64,000 nt of DNA. Source: Planktothrix paucivesiculata PCC 9631 (lineage in GTDB: Bacteria > Cyanobacteriota > Cyanobacteriia > Cyanobacteriales > Microcoleaceae). Numbering within the stretch: the first letter of the stretch is position 1; each line of letters opens with the position of its first letter. The stretch lies in assembly GCF_900009265.2 (NCBI RefSeq), contig NZ_LR734982.1:326821-390820 (forward strand). Reading direction: 5' to 3'. The translations under genes and the position numbers were made by a program. Positions 48,855 to 58,525 of this stretch are shown one piece after another. The notes beneath the pieces are model-generated. The model was not told the origin of the DNA. It searched no databases and worked only from the letters and a program-made list of their open reading frames with translations.

Positions 48855-51629
48855 CTACGGGGTTGCTGGGGGCTGTTTTTGGGGAATTTCAATGACACAT
48901 TCTGTCCCTAACCCAATTTCTGAAATGCAGGATAATTGACCTTTATGGGTTTCAACAATAATTTTATAACTGGTAGACATTCCTAAACCTGTTCCTAACC
49001 CGACATCTTTTGTTGTGAAAAAAGGGTCAAAAATTTTGGCTAAAACTTCCGAGGACATTCCAATTCCATTATCAGCAACTCTAATTTGTACTTGCTGGAA
49101 ATCGGTTAGGGAGGTCGTAATCCAAATCATCCCCGGATCGGCAATAATTTCGGGTAATGATCGTTGTTTATTCCGTTGTTCCACGGCGTCAATAGCATTG
49201 GCTAATAAATTCATAAAAACTTGATTCAGTTCCCCAGCATAACATTCAACCCGGGGTAAGTTTCCATATTGTTTAATCACTTGAATCGCGGGATGATGGG
49301 GTTGTTCTTTTAAGCGACTTTCTAACAACATTAAGGTACTATCTATGTTCTCATGTAAATCAATACTTTTCAGTTCTGATTCATCTAAGCGGGAGAAAAT
49401 TCTCAGGGATTTAACAATATCTCTAATCCGCTCTGCTCCGGTTTTCATGGAAGTTAATAATTGGGGGAGATCTTCAGCAATAAAATCGAGTTCGATGGCT
49501 TCTAATTTTTCTTCTATTTCTGGGTGAGGATGGGGATAATGTTTTTGATAGAGTTTAATCACGGAAAATAAATCATCCAGATATTCTTTCGCATAGGTGA
49601 GATTGCCAAAAATAAAACTGACTGGGTTATTAATTTCGTGGGCAATTCCGGCCACCATTTGTCCTAAACTTGACATTTTTTCCGAATGAACTAATTTCAT
49701 CTGTGCCTGTTGCAATTTAGAGACGGTATGTTCTAACTCTTGAGTTTTGGCCGTGGCAATTCTGGCAGATTCTTGAGATTGTGTATAAAGTTTTGCTTGA
49801 TTAATAGCAATTTCTAACTGATTGGTAACAGAGCGCAAAAGTTCTACTTCCTGGGATTTCCAAGGTCGAGACTCCTGACAATGGGCTAATACTAAAGCTC
49901 CAATATCACCCGATTGAATTTTTAAGGGTAAAATTAAAACCGATTCCAATTCTAAAACCATGAAAAAATTTCTAACTGATGAAATCTCACAGGTAATTAC
50001 TTGATCAATTTGGATCATTTTTCCTTGTAAAACCATCTCACTAATCGGGTGTAACGCATCCCCGGGATACATTTCGGAAATACTGGCTAAATTGGCGGCT
50101 TTGGATTCTTTGATAATTTCCCATTCTGGGGGATTTGATCCCAAATTATATCCGACAAAATAACAGCGATCAATTGCTAATAATTGGCGAATTTCCTGTA
50201 CGGTTGTTTCTAAAATTGTATTCCAATCTAGGGAATTTCTAATCAAATTACCGATGCAATTTTGCATCTTTTCTCGTTCGGCTAATTCCCGCAATTGTTC
50301 TTCTGAACTTTGCCAGGCTATTTCGGTTTGTTTGCGATCGCTAATATCTAAGAGTAAACCATCCCAAACAATTGATCCATCCGGTTGTTTTCCTAAACTT
50401 CCTCCGGCTTGAATCCATTTAATATTACCCGAAGGAGTAATTAAACGATATTGATGTTGCCAAGGTTTTCCGCTATCTACGGCTTGGGCCATGGAATCGA
50501 CAAAGGCATTCAGATCATCAGGATGAATCAGTTTCCACAAGAAATCAGCATTTTTTAAAATAACTTCGGGTCTAATTTCAGTTAATTCTAAACATTTGGG
50601 ACTTAAATAGGTAAAACAGCCCTGTACTTGATGATTATATTGATGATATTGATAGGTGACTCCGGGGACATTTTCTGCTAATTGTTGGAAGCGGATTTGG
50701 GACTTTTGTAACGCTATTTCTGCTTGTTTTCTGGCGGTAATATCCAAAGAAGTCCCGATAATTCTATAGGTTTTTCCTTGGTTATCTAAAATGGGATTCA
50801 GGGTAGTTAAAGAAAAGGTTTGTGTTTCTTGAAAGCCAATTTCTTCTTCATATTCAATTGAGGTTTTTGCTTGAACACAATCTCGATAATGTTGGAGCAT
50901 TTTTTCCCCTTCCACAAAACCGAAAATTTCTGTAAAGCTTTTTCCATAAACTTCGGTAGATTTCTTCCCCGTAACTTGTTCGGCTTTGGGATTCCAACCT
51001 AAGCATCGAAAGTCCTTTTCATTCAGAACTGCCACCACAAAAATAACTTGTTCTACCCCGTTATAAATATTTCTTAAAAATTCTTCTTGTTCTTCTACCA
51101 CTGCCTCCGTTTTTTCCGATTCTATTGAGTTATCTGATGGTTCAAACCAGGTTAAAACTTGTTTAATTTGAGGGGTTGTAATAGGCTCAATCTCGCAGGT
51201 TTTAGGATGACAGGGACAACAATTATCAAGGGTTGGCGGTGGAATTTCTAAAATTAATCCATCAAAAATTAGATCGCCATTGGGTTGAGGATAAGCTTGG
51301 GCGATCGCCGATAAATACTTAATTTTTCCATCAGAAGTTTGATATTGCCATTGTCGTTGCCAAGGAATTGATTTTTGAGCGCAGGTTAAAAGCGATTGAG
51401 TAAAAACCTGTTGATCCCAATCATTCATCCATCCCCACATTAAAGCAGAATCATGCCGAATTTCATCGGGTTCTCGCTCGTAAATTCTTCGGCAACTGGG
51501 ACTAATATATAAATACTCTTGGGAACCATCAAGGTGCAGCAATAATTGATAAATCACTCCTGGCAAATTATCGGCGATCTGATGCAGATCTACTTGATTC
51601 TGCTCACCCTGTGAAATTATGCTTGTCAT
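48855..51629 (-). CDS. Multi-PAS/GAF sensor histidine kinase
   Basis: A 924-residue soluble kinase from ATG 51629 (MTSIISQGEQN); a TTG at 51725 is the alternative but has poor ribosome-site spacing. It has a PAS domain at the start, a second PAS around YNGVEQVIFVVAVLNEKDFR, and a third near VPGVTYQYHQYNH. A GAF domain follows (about 490-650), then a coiled coil, HisKA with AGIAHEINNPVSFIFGNLTY, and HATPase with QVFMNLLANAIDAVEQ, VADNGIGM and GLGTGLGMSTSYKI. All kinase boxes are intact. The receiver gene at 51731 lies just upstream on the same strand and another at 48208 lies downstream, which suggests a phosphorelay set. Confidence 0.9.
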   Translation of the reverse strand: MTSIISQGEQNQVDLHQIADNLPGVIYQLLLHLDGSQEYLYISPSCRRIYEREPDEIRHDSALMWGWMNDWDQQVFTQSLLTCAQKSIPWQRQWQYQTSDGKIKYLSAIAQAYPQPNGDLIFDGLILEIPPPTLDNCCPCHPKTCEIEPITTPQIKQVLTWFEPSDNSIESEKTEAVVEEQEEFLRNIYNGVEQVIFVVAVLNEKDFRCLGWNPKAEQVTGKKSTEVYGKSFTEIFGFVEGEKMLQHYRDCVQAKTSIEYEEEIGFQETQTFSLTTLNPILDNQGKTYRIIGTSLDITARKQAEIALQKSQIRFQQLAENVPGVTYQYHQYNHQVQGCFTYLSPKCLELTEIRPEVILKNADFLWKLIHPDDLNAFVDSMAQAVDSGKPWQHQYRLITPSGNIKWIQAGGSLGKQPDGSIVWDGLLLDISDRKQTEIAWQSSEEQLRELAEREKMQNCIGNLIRNSLDWNTILETTVQEIRQLLAIDRCYFVGYNLGSNPPEWEIIKESKAANLASISEMYPGDALHPISEMVLQGKMIQIDQVITCEISSVRNFFMVLELESVLILPLKIQSGDIGALVLAHCQESRPWKSQEVELLRSVTNQLEIAINQAKLYTQSQESARIATAKTQELEHTVSKLQQAQMKLVHSEKMSSLGQMVAGIAHEINNPVSFIFGNLTYAKEYLDDLFSVIKLYQKHYPHPHPEIEEKLEAIELDFIAEDLPQLLTSMKTGAERIRDIVKSLRIFSRLDESELKSIDLHENIDSTLMLLESRLKEQPHHPAIQVIKQYGNLPRVECYAGELNQVFMNLLANAIDAVEQRNKQRSLPEIIADPGMIWITTSLTDFQQVQIRVADNGIGMSSEVLAKIFDPFFTTKDVGLGTGLGMSTSYKIIVETHKGQLSCISEIGLGTECVIEIPQKQPPATP

Positions 51630-51730
51630 CGTTAAAGGTGCATCGGAAAACCTAAAGAAATTATATCGTTTCTTGAGGTTTTCCGATTCTCGAGTGTTAT
51701 AGCAACTAATCTGAATATTCCCCAAATCCT

Positions 51731-52138
51731 TTAGAATTCAGACATTAGACTGACTGTCTGATGCAGAATTTTTCCAATCGTATGCAGCAGTTCTTCTTCA
51801 GAGAAAGGTTTAGTTAAATATTCCGTTGCCCCGGATAAGCGACCCTCCACCTCATCCCGAGCCCCATTTCGTGACGTGAGCATCACAATCGGGAGGTGAT
51901 TAAAATTAGGTAATCCCCGCAAAACTCTACACAGTTCTAAACCATCCATTCCTGGCATAGAGATATCCAGAAGCATTAAATCAATCGAATGCTTATGGAG
52001 TGCGGCTAAGGCTTGTATTGTATCATTGGCGAAAATCACCTGATAATGTTTTTCTAAAATTCGTTTAATCAGTCTTTGCACAGGAATGCTATCATCAACA
52101 GCGAGAACTGTAAGCTGAGATTTGACCGATGTACACAT
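51731..52138 (-). CDS. Single-domain response regulator
   Basis: A 135-residue receiver. Acidic pocket VLAVDDS, phosphoacceptor Asp in MLLDISMPGMDGLEL, Thr in VMLTSRNG, Lys in YLTKPFSEEELL. It directly precedes the PAS/GAF histidine kinase gene on the same strand, so the two are probably one operon and act as a pair. Confidence 0.92.
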   Translation of the reverse strand: MCTSVKSQLTVLAVDDSIPVQRLIKRILEKHYQVIFANDTIQALAALHKHSIDLMLLDISMPGMDGLELCRVLRGLPNFNHLPIVMLTSRNGARDEVEGRLSGATEYLTKPFSEEELLHTIGKILHQTVSLMSEF

Positions 52139-52411
52139 CTCGATTTCTCCATTATATTCTCTAAGTTGTTAATATTAAGTGGCTTTTAAAATTAACTATT
52201 TTGGTGGCATGGCTTTAAAACATAATCTCATTATACACATCTAAAACCAGGTTTTTTCCCCTATTATGCTCATTTGTTTAAAGTATATAAATCTTTATGC
52301 TATATAATAAAATTTAACAGTGGATTGTCCACTTAAAACAAACCTAGTTAGCTTTTTAGGATATAATAGTATTCCCCCTGGTTGCAATTTAAAGCAGGAG
52401 ATGAGAAATCC

Positions 52412-53944
52412 GTGTCAACCCTAGATTACCAAGCAAAAAGAGCCTATCAACGCGGAGTTAAATGGCTAATGGTCATGACTCTATTTATGGGAGTTAGTTT
52501 AGCAGGTATAGCTCTGTATTACAAAATACAAAAAAACGATACAGAAGCGGTTGCCGCTGGGTTACAGAAAGTCGAATTAGGAACAGTTGAAAACAAAATT
52601 AGCGAAGGAGGAACCGTTCAATTAGGGGGACAACGAACCATTAAATCCCCCACCGAGAGTGCAGTAGAGCAGATTTTTGTTCAAGTCGGCGATCCGATTA
52701 CTAAAGGTCAAAATTTAATTCGGTTGAGGTCTACCGCCGGGGAAAATTCCTTACGGCAAAAACAATTAGAGATTCAGAAGCAAGAACTTGAAATAGAACG
52801 AAATCGCCAGAAAGTAGAGGAAGCACAAATTAAATTAAAAAATGCCGAAATTCGTTATAAAAATGAGTCAGAAAAGTATGAACAGCAAGTTAAATCTAAA
52901 GAAAATGATAAAAGAATAAAAATTAAACAAGCTCAAGCAAAAATAGAACGCCAAAAAGAAAAATTACTTGAAATTCAAGAAGAAATCAATACTTTAGAAA
53001 GAGAATTAACTAAATCTAATTTGCTTTTAGAACGGGGGTTTATAGCCGAGACAGAATTAGATGATGAAAAATCAACTATTCGCACTCAAAAAGCCAATTT
53101 AAGAAATGAAAAATTAACCTTAAAAAATGATATCTTTGAATTAGAAACCTCTCAAAATGAATTTTTAGATGTCCCACTCCCCAGCAGTGGTATCTTAGAG
53201 GCTGAAGTTGACCTTCAACAAGCTCAGTCCGAGCTTCAACAAAGTTTAAGTGAACTTCAGCGACTCAAAGTAGTATATAAAGAAGAAGAATCAAATTTAC
53301 AGAATAATCTTGTCACTTCACCCTTGGATGGGGTGGTATTAAATATTGATATTAAACCCGGGGATGGAATTAACCGAGAAAGTGATTTAATTACGATTGG
53401 AGATCCCAATCAAGAATTAGTTCAACTTCAGTTATCGACCCTGAACGCGGCTCAAGTTAAACCGAATCAAGCCGCCCGAATTACGATTATTGGCCCTGAT
53501 TCCCAACCATTTCTAGGACGAGTAGAACGGGTGAATCGACAAGCTGTATCCGAAACTAATAGTAGTCAATCTAGCAGTTCATCCGGTCAAGCAACCGTTC
53601 CTGCTACGGTCAGATTAGATCAACCAACCCGGGTATTAATTCCAGGGGGTCAGGTGAGTGTTGAGATTATTTTGGAACAGGAAAAAGACGTAATTGCGAT
53701 TAATACAGAATTGATTCAATCCGAAGGAAAATCATCTTTTGTTTGGAAATTAGATGCTAATAATCAAGTGCAAAAACAACCCGTCACCCTAGGATTAAAA
53801 GATTTAATTAAAGTTGAAATTAAATCTGGTTTAAAAGTGGGTGACACTTTAGTAATTCCTCCTGCCGATATCTCCCTTGAACCTGGAATGGTTATTGTTG
53901 AAGAAGAAAAAGATAAAGATAAAAGTTTGGATTCAGAAAGCTGA
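52412..53944 (+). CDS. HlyD-type membrane fusion (periplasmic adaptor) protein
   Basis: A 510-residue adaptor starting at GTG 52412, 7-9 bases after GGAGATGAG; a TTG at 52382 is less likely. It has one N-terminal membrane span (about 18-38), a biotinyl-lipoyl half (about 65-105, RTIKSPTESAVEQIFVQVGD), a long coiled coil (about 105-260), the second lipoyl half (LVTSPLDGVVLNIDIKPGDG) and beta-barrel/membrane-proximal domains with a Ser-rich insert (about 390-400). Such proteins link an inner-membrane pump to an outer-membrane channel. No pump gene is adjacent. Confidence 0.88.
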   Translation: MSTLDYQAKRAYQRGVKWLMVMTLFMGVSLAGIALYYKIQKNDTEAVAAGLQKVELGTVENKISEGGTVQLGGQRTIKSPTESAVEQIFVQVGDPITKGQNLIRLRSTAGENSLRQKQLEIQKQELEIERNRQKVEEAQIKLKNAEIRYKNESEKYEQQVKSKENDKRIKIKQAQAKIERQKEKLLEIQEEINTLERELTKSNLLLERGFIAETELDDEKSTIRTQKANLRNEKLTLKNDIFELETSQNEFLDVPLPSSGILEAEVDLQQAQSELQQSLSELQRLKVVYKEEESNLQNNLVTSPLDGVVLNIDIKPGDGINRESDLITIGDPNQELVQLQLSTLNAAQVKPNQAARITIIGPDSQPFLGRVERVNRQAVSETNSSQSSSSSGQATVPATVRLDQPTRVLIPGGQVSVEIILEQEKDVIAINTELIQSEGKSSFVWKLDANNQVQKQPVTLGLKDLIKVEIKSGLKVGDTLVIPPADISLEPGMVIVEEEKDKDKSLDSES

Positions 53945-54119
53945 TTAGTAATACTATAAAAATATAGTAATCCTATGGGGGTTGTATCAAAAATTCAGAC
54001 TCAAAAGCAAACCTAGGTAGTTATTATATTATAAAAGTTAGCGACATAGTACATATAGCTTATGAGGCTGTAAAATGGTATGATCAGAAGATGAGACTTA
54101 TCCCTAATATTTTTAACCG

Positions 54120-55775
54120 ATGGTAAACCAATTAAAAACCCTATCAAATCGATTAAAAAATCTGCATCCATTCTCCCGAAAATTTTTAGCCCAATGGATT
54201 ACTTTATTCTGCGTTTGTTCTCTAATTTTGATTAGTTGTACTCCCGACGCCAAAATCACATCTTCCCCAAATAATAGCCGAATTGCCATAGGAACAACCT
54301 TAAAACTCCGCACCCTTGATCCAGCCGATGCCTATGAATTAATTTCAGGAAATATCCTGTATAATTTAGGCGATCGCCTCTACGATTATGAACTAGGAAC
54401 CAATCAACTCATCCCAAAATTAGCCACCGCTTTACCCACCCTGAGTTCCGATGGATTAACCTATACTATTCCTTTAAGACAGGGGGTTTTGTTTCATGAT
54501 CAAACCGCTTTTAATGCGGCAGCCATGGAGTTTTCTATTAAAAGATTTATTCAAAACGCCGGGTCTCCTTCCTCCTTATTAGCAGATACCATTGATACGG
54601 TTCAAGCAACAGCAGACTATGAATTAACCATTAAACTAAAAAAACCCTTTGCTGCCTTTCCTTCCCTCCTAGCATTTTCAGGAATTACGGCAGTTTCTCC
54701 CCAATTTTATGAAATTGGAGAAGGAAAATTTAAACCCAATGAATTTGTTGGAACAGGCCCTTATAAATTAAATTCTTTAGGAATTGATGTCATTCGCCTC
54801 GATGCTTTTGACCAATACTGGGGGGAAAAACCCGCCAATAGAGGCATCGATATTCAACGATTTTCAAGTTCCTCTAATTTATTTAATGCCTTTAGAAGTG
54901 GTGCAGTTGATCTGGCTTATTTATCCTTAAATCCCGATCAAATTTCCAGTTTACAACAAGGAGCAGAAGCTGGGAAGTGGCAAATAATTTCTGCTAATGG
55001 AAATACTATTAATTATCTGGTGATTAATGTTAAATCCGAACCTTTGAACCGCATAGAAGTTAGAAAAGCCCTCGCCTCTTTAATCAATCGTTCTATTATT
55101 AATGAACGGGTATTACAAAATCAAGGAGAAAAACTATTTAGTTTAATTCCTACAACTTTTAGTGAGTATAAACCTACCTTTTATTTAAAATATGGTGATG
55201 GGAATATTGAAAAAGCCAAACAACTGTTAACCCAAGCGGGATATACCCCAGAAAATCCAGCAATTGTTGAGCTTTGGTATGCCTCTAATTCATCGAATAA
55301 AGGGTTTTTAGGATTAACCTTAAAAGCCTTAGCAGATAGAGATTTAGGCGGGTTACTTGACCTGCAACTTAATAGTGTAGAATCAACCACAGCCTTTAAA
55401 TATTTAGAGCAGGGGATTTATCCAACTTTTGTGTTAGATTGGTATGCGGATTTTCTCGATGCTGATAACTATATTCAACCATTTTTAGAATGTAGTCAAG
55501 GTTCCGTTGAAACTGGATGTATCAAGGGTTCTAGTCAATATCAGGGCTCTTTTTATTATAGCGATCGCATGAACCAATTAATTGCTCAACAGCGACAAGA
55601 ACAAAATCCAGAAGCTCGGAAATTAATCTTTCAGGAAATTCAAGAACTCCTCGCCGAAGATGTGCCTTATATTCCCCTTTGGCAAGATAAAACCTATGTT
55701 TTTGCTAAAAACGGAATTGACAATATTCGTTTACAATTAACTCAACAATTACCCTTTTGGATAATCAAAAAATAA
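54120..55775 (+). CDS. Family 5 (peptide/nickel-type) ABC substrate-binding lipoprotein
   Basis: The 551-residue product has a lipoprotein signal peptide; the lipobox is LILISC with Cys at about residue 40. The mature domain has the SBP family 5 features: TLKLRTLDPADAYELISGNI, YTIPLRQGVLFHDQTAFNAA and FVGTGPYKLNSL. It would deliver oligopeptides or similar solutes to a permease, possibly the one served by the fused ATPase at 40838. A META-domain gene follows 10 bases downstream and is surely in the same operon. Confidence 0.9.
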   Translation: MVNQLKTLSNRLKNLHPFSRKFLAQWITLFCVCSLILISCTPDAKITSSPNNSRIAIGTTLKLRTLDPADAYELISGNILYNLGDRLYDYELGTNQLIPKLATALPTLSSDGLTYTIPLRQGVLFHDQTAFNAAAMEFSIKRFIQNAGSPSSLLADTIDTVQATADYELTIKLKKPFAAFPSLLAFSGITAVSPQFYEIGEGKFKPNEFVGTGPYKLNSLGIDVIRLDAFDQYWGEKPANRGIDIQRFSSSSNLFNAFRSGAVDLAYLSLNPDQISSLQQGAEAGKWQIISANGNTINYLVINVKSEPLNRIEVRKALASLINRSIINERVLQNQGEKLFSLIPTTFSEYKPTFYLKYGDGNIEKAKQLLTQAGYTPENPAIVELWYASNSSNKGFLGLTLKALADRDLGGLLDLQLNSVESTTAFKYLEQGIYPTFVLDWYADFLDADNYIQPFLECSQGSVETGCIKGSSQYQGSFYYSDRMNQLIAQQRQEQNPEARKLIFQEIQELLAEDVPYIPLWQDKTYVFAKNGIDNIRLQLTQQLPFWIIKK

Positions 55776-55785
55776 AACAACTCCC

Positions 55786-56220
55786 ATGAAAAACCTACTC
55801 CTATCCCTATCCGTTGCTAGTCTATCCATTCTGTCTATGATTAACCCCTCTATGGCTTCTGATGCTCTCAGTGGAACCTCCTGGAAATTAATATCCTGGG
55901 GGAATGAAAAATCCACCCAAACGCCCCTAGATGAAACGGAAATCACCCTACAATTTGAAAATGATCAAATTAGTGGTTCATCGAGTTGTAACCGTTACTT
56001 CGCATCCTACACCCTCAAGGATGAGCAATTAAAATTTGGTGTAGCCGGGAGAACTCAAATGGCTTGTCCTGAAGAAATTATGAAGCAAGAAGATCAATTT
56101 CTCTCAGCTTTAGAAAAAAGTCGAACTTTTCAGATTAATGCTGAAGGTAAACTACAAATTAACTATAAAACAAATCAAGGATCTGGGGTAATGATATTTA
56201 CACCAAATCAACCCGAATAA
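55786..56220 (+). CDS. Secreted META-domain protein (HslJ-like)
   Basis: The 144-residue product has a signal peptide (about 1-24, ending PSMASD), followed by one META domain. Motifs are LSGTSWKLISWG, ISGSSSCNRYFASYTL and QMACPEEIMKQEDQFLSALE, with the two conserved Cys. Its function is unknown; in E. coli the related HslJ is linked to novobiocin resistance. It is coupled to the substrate-binding lipoprotein gene just upstream. Confidence 0.88.
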   Translation: MKNLLLSLSVASLSILSMINPSMASDALSGTSWKLISWGNEKSTQTPLDETEITLQFENDQISGSSSCNRYFASYTLKDEQLKFGVAGRTQMACPEEIMKQEDQFLSALEKSRTFQINAEGKLQINYKTNQGSGVMIFTPNQPE

Positions 56221-56223
56221 CCC

Positions 56224-56275
56224 GTAGTAAGTCCTTTAGGACTCTCTATATTTCAGTCCTAAAAGACTCACTACT
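56224..56275. repeat. Palindromic repeat, left flank of the nuclease-ParA operon
   Basis: A 52-base element GTAGTAAGTCCTTTAGGACT...ACTCACTACT. It is nearly identical, in opposite orientation, to the element at 58465-58517. It lies in the convergent spacer 10 bases before the ParB-like gene's stop and may also act as a terminator. Confidence 0.85.
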
Positions 56276-56286
56276 TTTTATGAAAA

Positions 56287-56946
56287 TTAATCTTGGGGTA
56301 GAATAGCAATTAGTTCACTTTTCTTAATCTTTGATTTTACTTTTATATTTCGCTGTTTCGCAATTTCTTTGAGTTGAGCTACAGTCATAGCATCATATTT
56401 TGACTTTTCAGGTTTAGATGAAGGAGGCGTAAAAATGGGTTTTTCAACGAACTGAGTTATCGGTTTATTAATATTATCTGTTAAATTATTAAGAGCATTT
56501 TTAAGCTCTTGTAATTCATGCTTAATCTCTTTATTTTCTCTGATTTGTAATTCCCTAAATTCGCGCATTTGTTTTTCTAATCGTGATTCTAAGGATGTTT
56601 CATCTATGACTTTTACTCCTTCTTGTTGAACAGGAAATGAACGATTTTTGAAAAAATCAGCTTGCTTTAATAAAGTGTCCTGATTTGAGGGTTGTACAAT
56701 AACAGCATTAATCATTTCACCCTGTCTAGGATTCTTTTCTTTAGCTCTAACTGCTGCATAATATTCTAAATCTCCGGCTAAAACCTTGTAACTATTCATT
56801 CCTGTTTGAGTTAATAAAATAACGTTTAAAACGCCTTCAGACTCTAAAATAATGTCAGCTAATTGTTCAATTTGATCCTCAGAAAAATTAGAGCGAGGAA
56901 CATTAGATTGAATCGAGCTTACGTCAACGAAATAAAATTTAATCAT
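56287..56946 (-). CDS. ParB-like protein with coiled coil and Rho_N/SAP-like C-terminus
   Basis: The 219-residue product has three parts. Residues 1-85 resemble the ParB/Srx N-terminal fold (YFVDVSSIQSNVPRSNFSED, then VLAGDLEYYAAVRAKE), with GDLEYYA where ParB has GERRxxA. Residues 115-165 form a charged coiled coil (LEKQMREFRELQIRENKEIK). Residues 180-215 are a Rho_N or SAP-like helix-extended-loop-helix (YDAMTVAQLKEIAKQRNIKV) that should bind nucleic acid. The helix-turn-helix of true ParB is missing. The start overlaps the stop of the nuclease-ParA gene (TAATG), so the two are translated together. Confidence 0.75.
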   Translation of the reverse strand: MIKFYFVDVSSIQSNVPRSNFSEDQIEQLADIILESEGVLNVILLTQTGMNSYKVLAGDLEYYAAVRAKEKNPRQGEMINAVIVQPSNQDTLLKQADFFKNRSFPVQQEGVKVIDETSLESRLEKQMREFRELQIRENKEIKHELQELKNALNNLTDNINKPITQFVEKPIFTPPSSKPEKSKYDAMTVAQLKEIAKQRNIKVKSKIKKSELIAILPQD

Positions 56947-58433
56947 TAGTTAATTGCCATTTTACTTAAAACTTCTTCTGCTAAAGACTCAAACTCAGCC
57001 GCCGATTGACCTGCGTTTGCATGAGTTTCTTCATATTTAAAAATAGACTGGGGATTAGGGATTTCTAAATCTCCTACGGTGATGGTTTCATTTAAACATT
57101 GAGCTAATGCAGTCCGCTCAAAAATCACACTATCCATCAAAGGTAGTTCGTATTTGTGGGGAATAACAACCATTTGACGAGGTAAAACATATTGTTGATA
57201 TTTGGCATTCGTGGAAATTTTGGAGGGAAGTACACCCATAATTTTTAAAGGTGATTGTCCAGAGGAGGAGCGAAATTCATTAACTTCTTGGACTGATTGT
57301 TTAACATTGGTTAAACCTTGATTAGCAAAAGGTTTTAAATCAGAAGGAATAATTAAATAATTAGCCGCAATTAATGCTATTTCTGCATAGAGATCACGAG
57401 AAGGCGGAGTATCTATAATTACAATATCATAATCCCCTTCAACTTCCTTAAGTTTGTTAATTAAACGAAATCGACTCGCAGAAAAATTTTTGAGTTCATC
57501 CTGACGTTGTAACAATTCAATATGAGAGGGAATGACATCAATTTCAGGATGATTAAAATGATCGGATTTTCTAACTAAATCGGGAATAAAATCAAAATCT
57601 CCTGACTTAATTAAATGATAAACATACCGTTCTCTGATATTATCATCTTCCTCAAATTGAAATTTAATCAATCCTGTGGCAAAAGTTGTATTTGCTTGAC
57701 TATCAAGATCAATAATCAGAACTCGATAACCTTTTTTACTTAAAGCAGCGGCGAGATTAACAACGGTTGTTGTTTTGCCAACGCCACCTTTATTATGATA
57801 AACAGCAATAACTTTCATAGATGCTTGATTCTCCGTTTCACAAGGGATAATTTCAAGGAATTGACTCTGATTTTCAGTTATTTGAGACTCAGGAATATTT
57901 TCTATATGTTGTTGATTACTTTCAGAAAAAATAGCAAATTCTGGATGAGAATTAGGTTCAGAATTATCATCAGAAATAGGTTCAATACCTTGGGTTTGTC
58001 TATATTGTAAGCTATCTCGGCTTACTAATCCTTTAATTTCTTCTATTCTCGCCTGAATTTCATTGCCTCGACATTGAAAAACTAATTTAACTTCATCGGT
58101 AAATCTGGCATAGATTCTTAATTCTTTGCCGTTAGTTAATAATCCATATTTAACATTTAAACTTGTTAGATAGCGTTTCAGTTTCCGAATATGCCGATCT
58201 AAATTTTGTTTAGGGTGTTTTGCCTCTAAAACTAAACTTAAAGGAGAATCTGCATTGAGGGTAAATGGAATAACTTGAACTGCAAAAGATAGGAAATCTA
58301 AGCGAATATTACCAAAGGTAATCTCTTGATGCCAAGTATCGGGAGTATAGCCCAACTCAGGGAGTAAATAACTGACAATCAGTTTACTTTCTACCTCGCT
58401 TTCATTTCGACATTGATCAGAAGTGAAGATCAA
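56946..58433 (-). CDS. Fusion of a PD-(D/E)XK nuclease-like domain and a ParA-type ATPase
   Basis: The 495-residue product's first 150 residues match the N-terminal nuclease domain of type I restriction HsdR proteins. RLDFLSF holds Asp46 and LVLEAKHP holds Glu70-x-Lys72, followed by HIRKLKRYLTSLNVKYGLLT and NGKELRIY. A low-complexity linker (about 150-205) leads to a ParA/MinD ATPase: deviant Walker A KGGVGKTTT (215-223) with signature Lys215, Walker A' IIDLDSQANTT, and Walker B VIIDTPPS. The C-terminal half is ParA/Soj-like. No start inside the linker is needed. The gene is followed with overlap by the ParB-like gene. The domain assignments are by motif; the function of the fusion is unknown to me. 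Confidence 0.82.
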   Translation of the reverse strand: MIFTSDQCRNESEVESKLIVSYLLPELGYTPDTWHQEITFGNIRLDFLSFAVQVIPFTLNADSPLSLVLEAKHPKQNLDRHIRKLKRYLTSLNVKYGLLTNGKELRIYARFTDEVKLVFQCRGNEIQARIEEIKGLVSRDSLQYRQTQGIEPISDDNSEPNSHPEFAIFSESNQQHIENIPESQITENQSQFLEIIPCETENQASMKVIAVYHNKGGVGKTTTVVNLAAALSKKGYRVLIIDLDSQANTTFATGLIKFQFEEDDNIRERYVYHLIKSGDFDFIPDLVRKSDHFNHPEIDVIPSHIELLQRQDELKNFSASRFRLINKLKEVEGDYDIVIIDTPPSRDLYAEIALIAANYLIIPSDLKPFANQGLTNVKQSVQEVNEFRSSSGQSPLKIMGVLPSKISTNAKYQQYVLPRQMVVIPHKYELPLMDSVIFERTALAQCLNETITVGDLEIPNPQSIFKYEETHANAGQSAAEFESLAEEVLSKMAIN

Positions 58434-58464
58434 AACTGTCTTTTTCCTCTATTCCTAATAAGTT

Positions 58465-58517
58465 AGTAGTGAGTCCTTCAGGAGTAAAATATAGAGAGTC
58501 CTAAAGGACTTACTACT
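58465..58517. repeat. Palindromic repeat, right flank of the nuclease-ParA operon
   Basis: A 53-base element AGTAGTGAGTCCTTCAGGAG...AAGGACTTACTACT. Its reverse complement matches the left-flank element (56224-56275) almost base for base. It lies between the nuclease-ParA start and the desA stop. Confidence 0.85.
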
Positions 58518-58525
58518 AAATCTAA

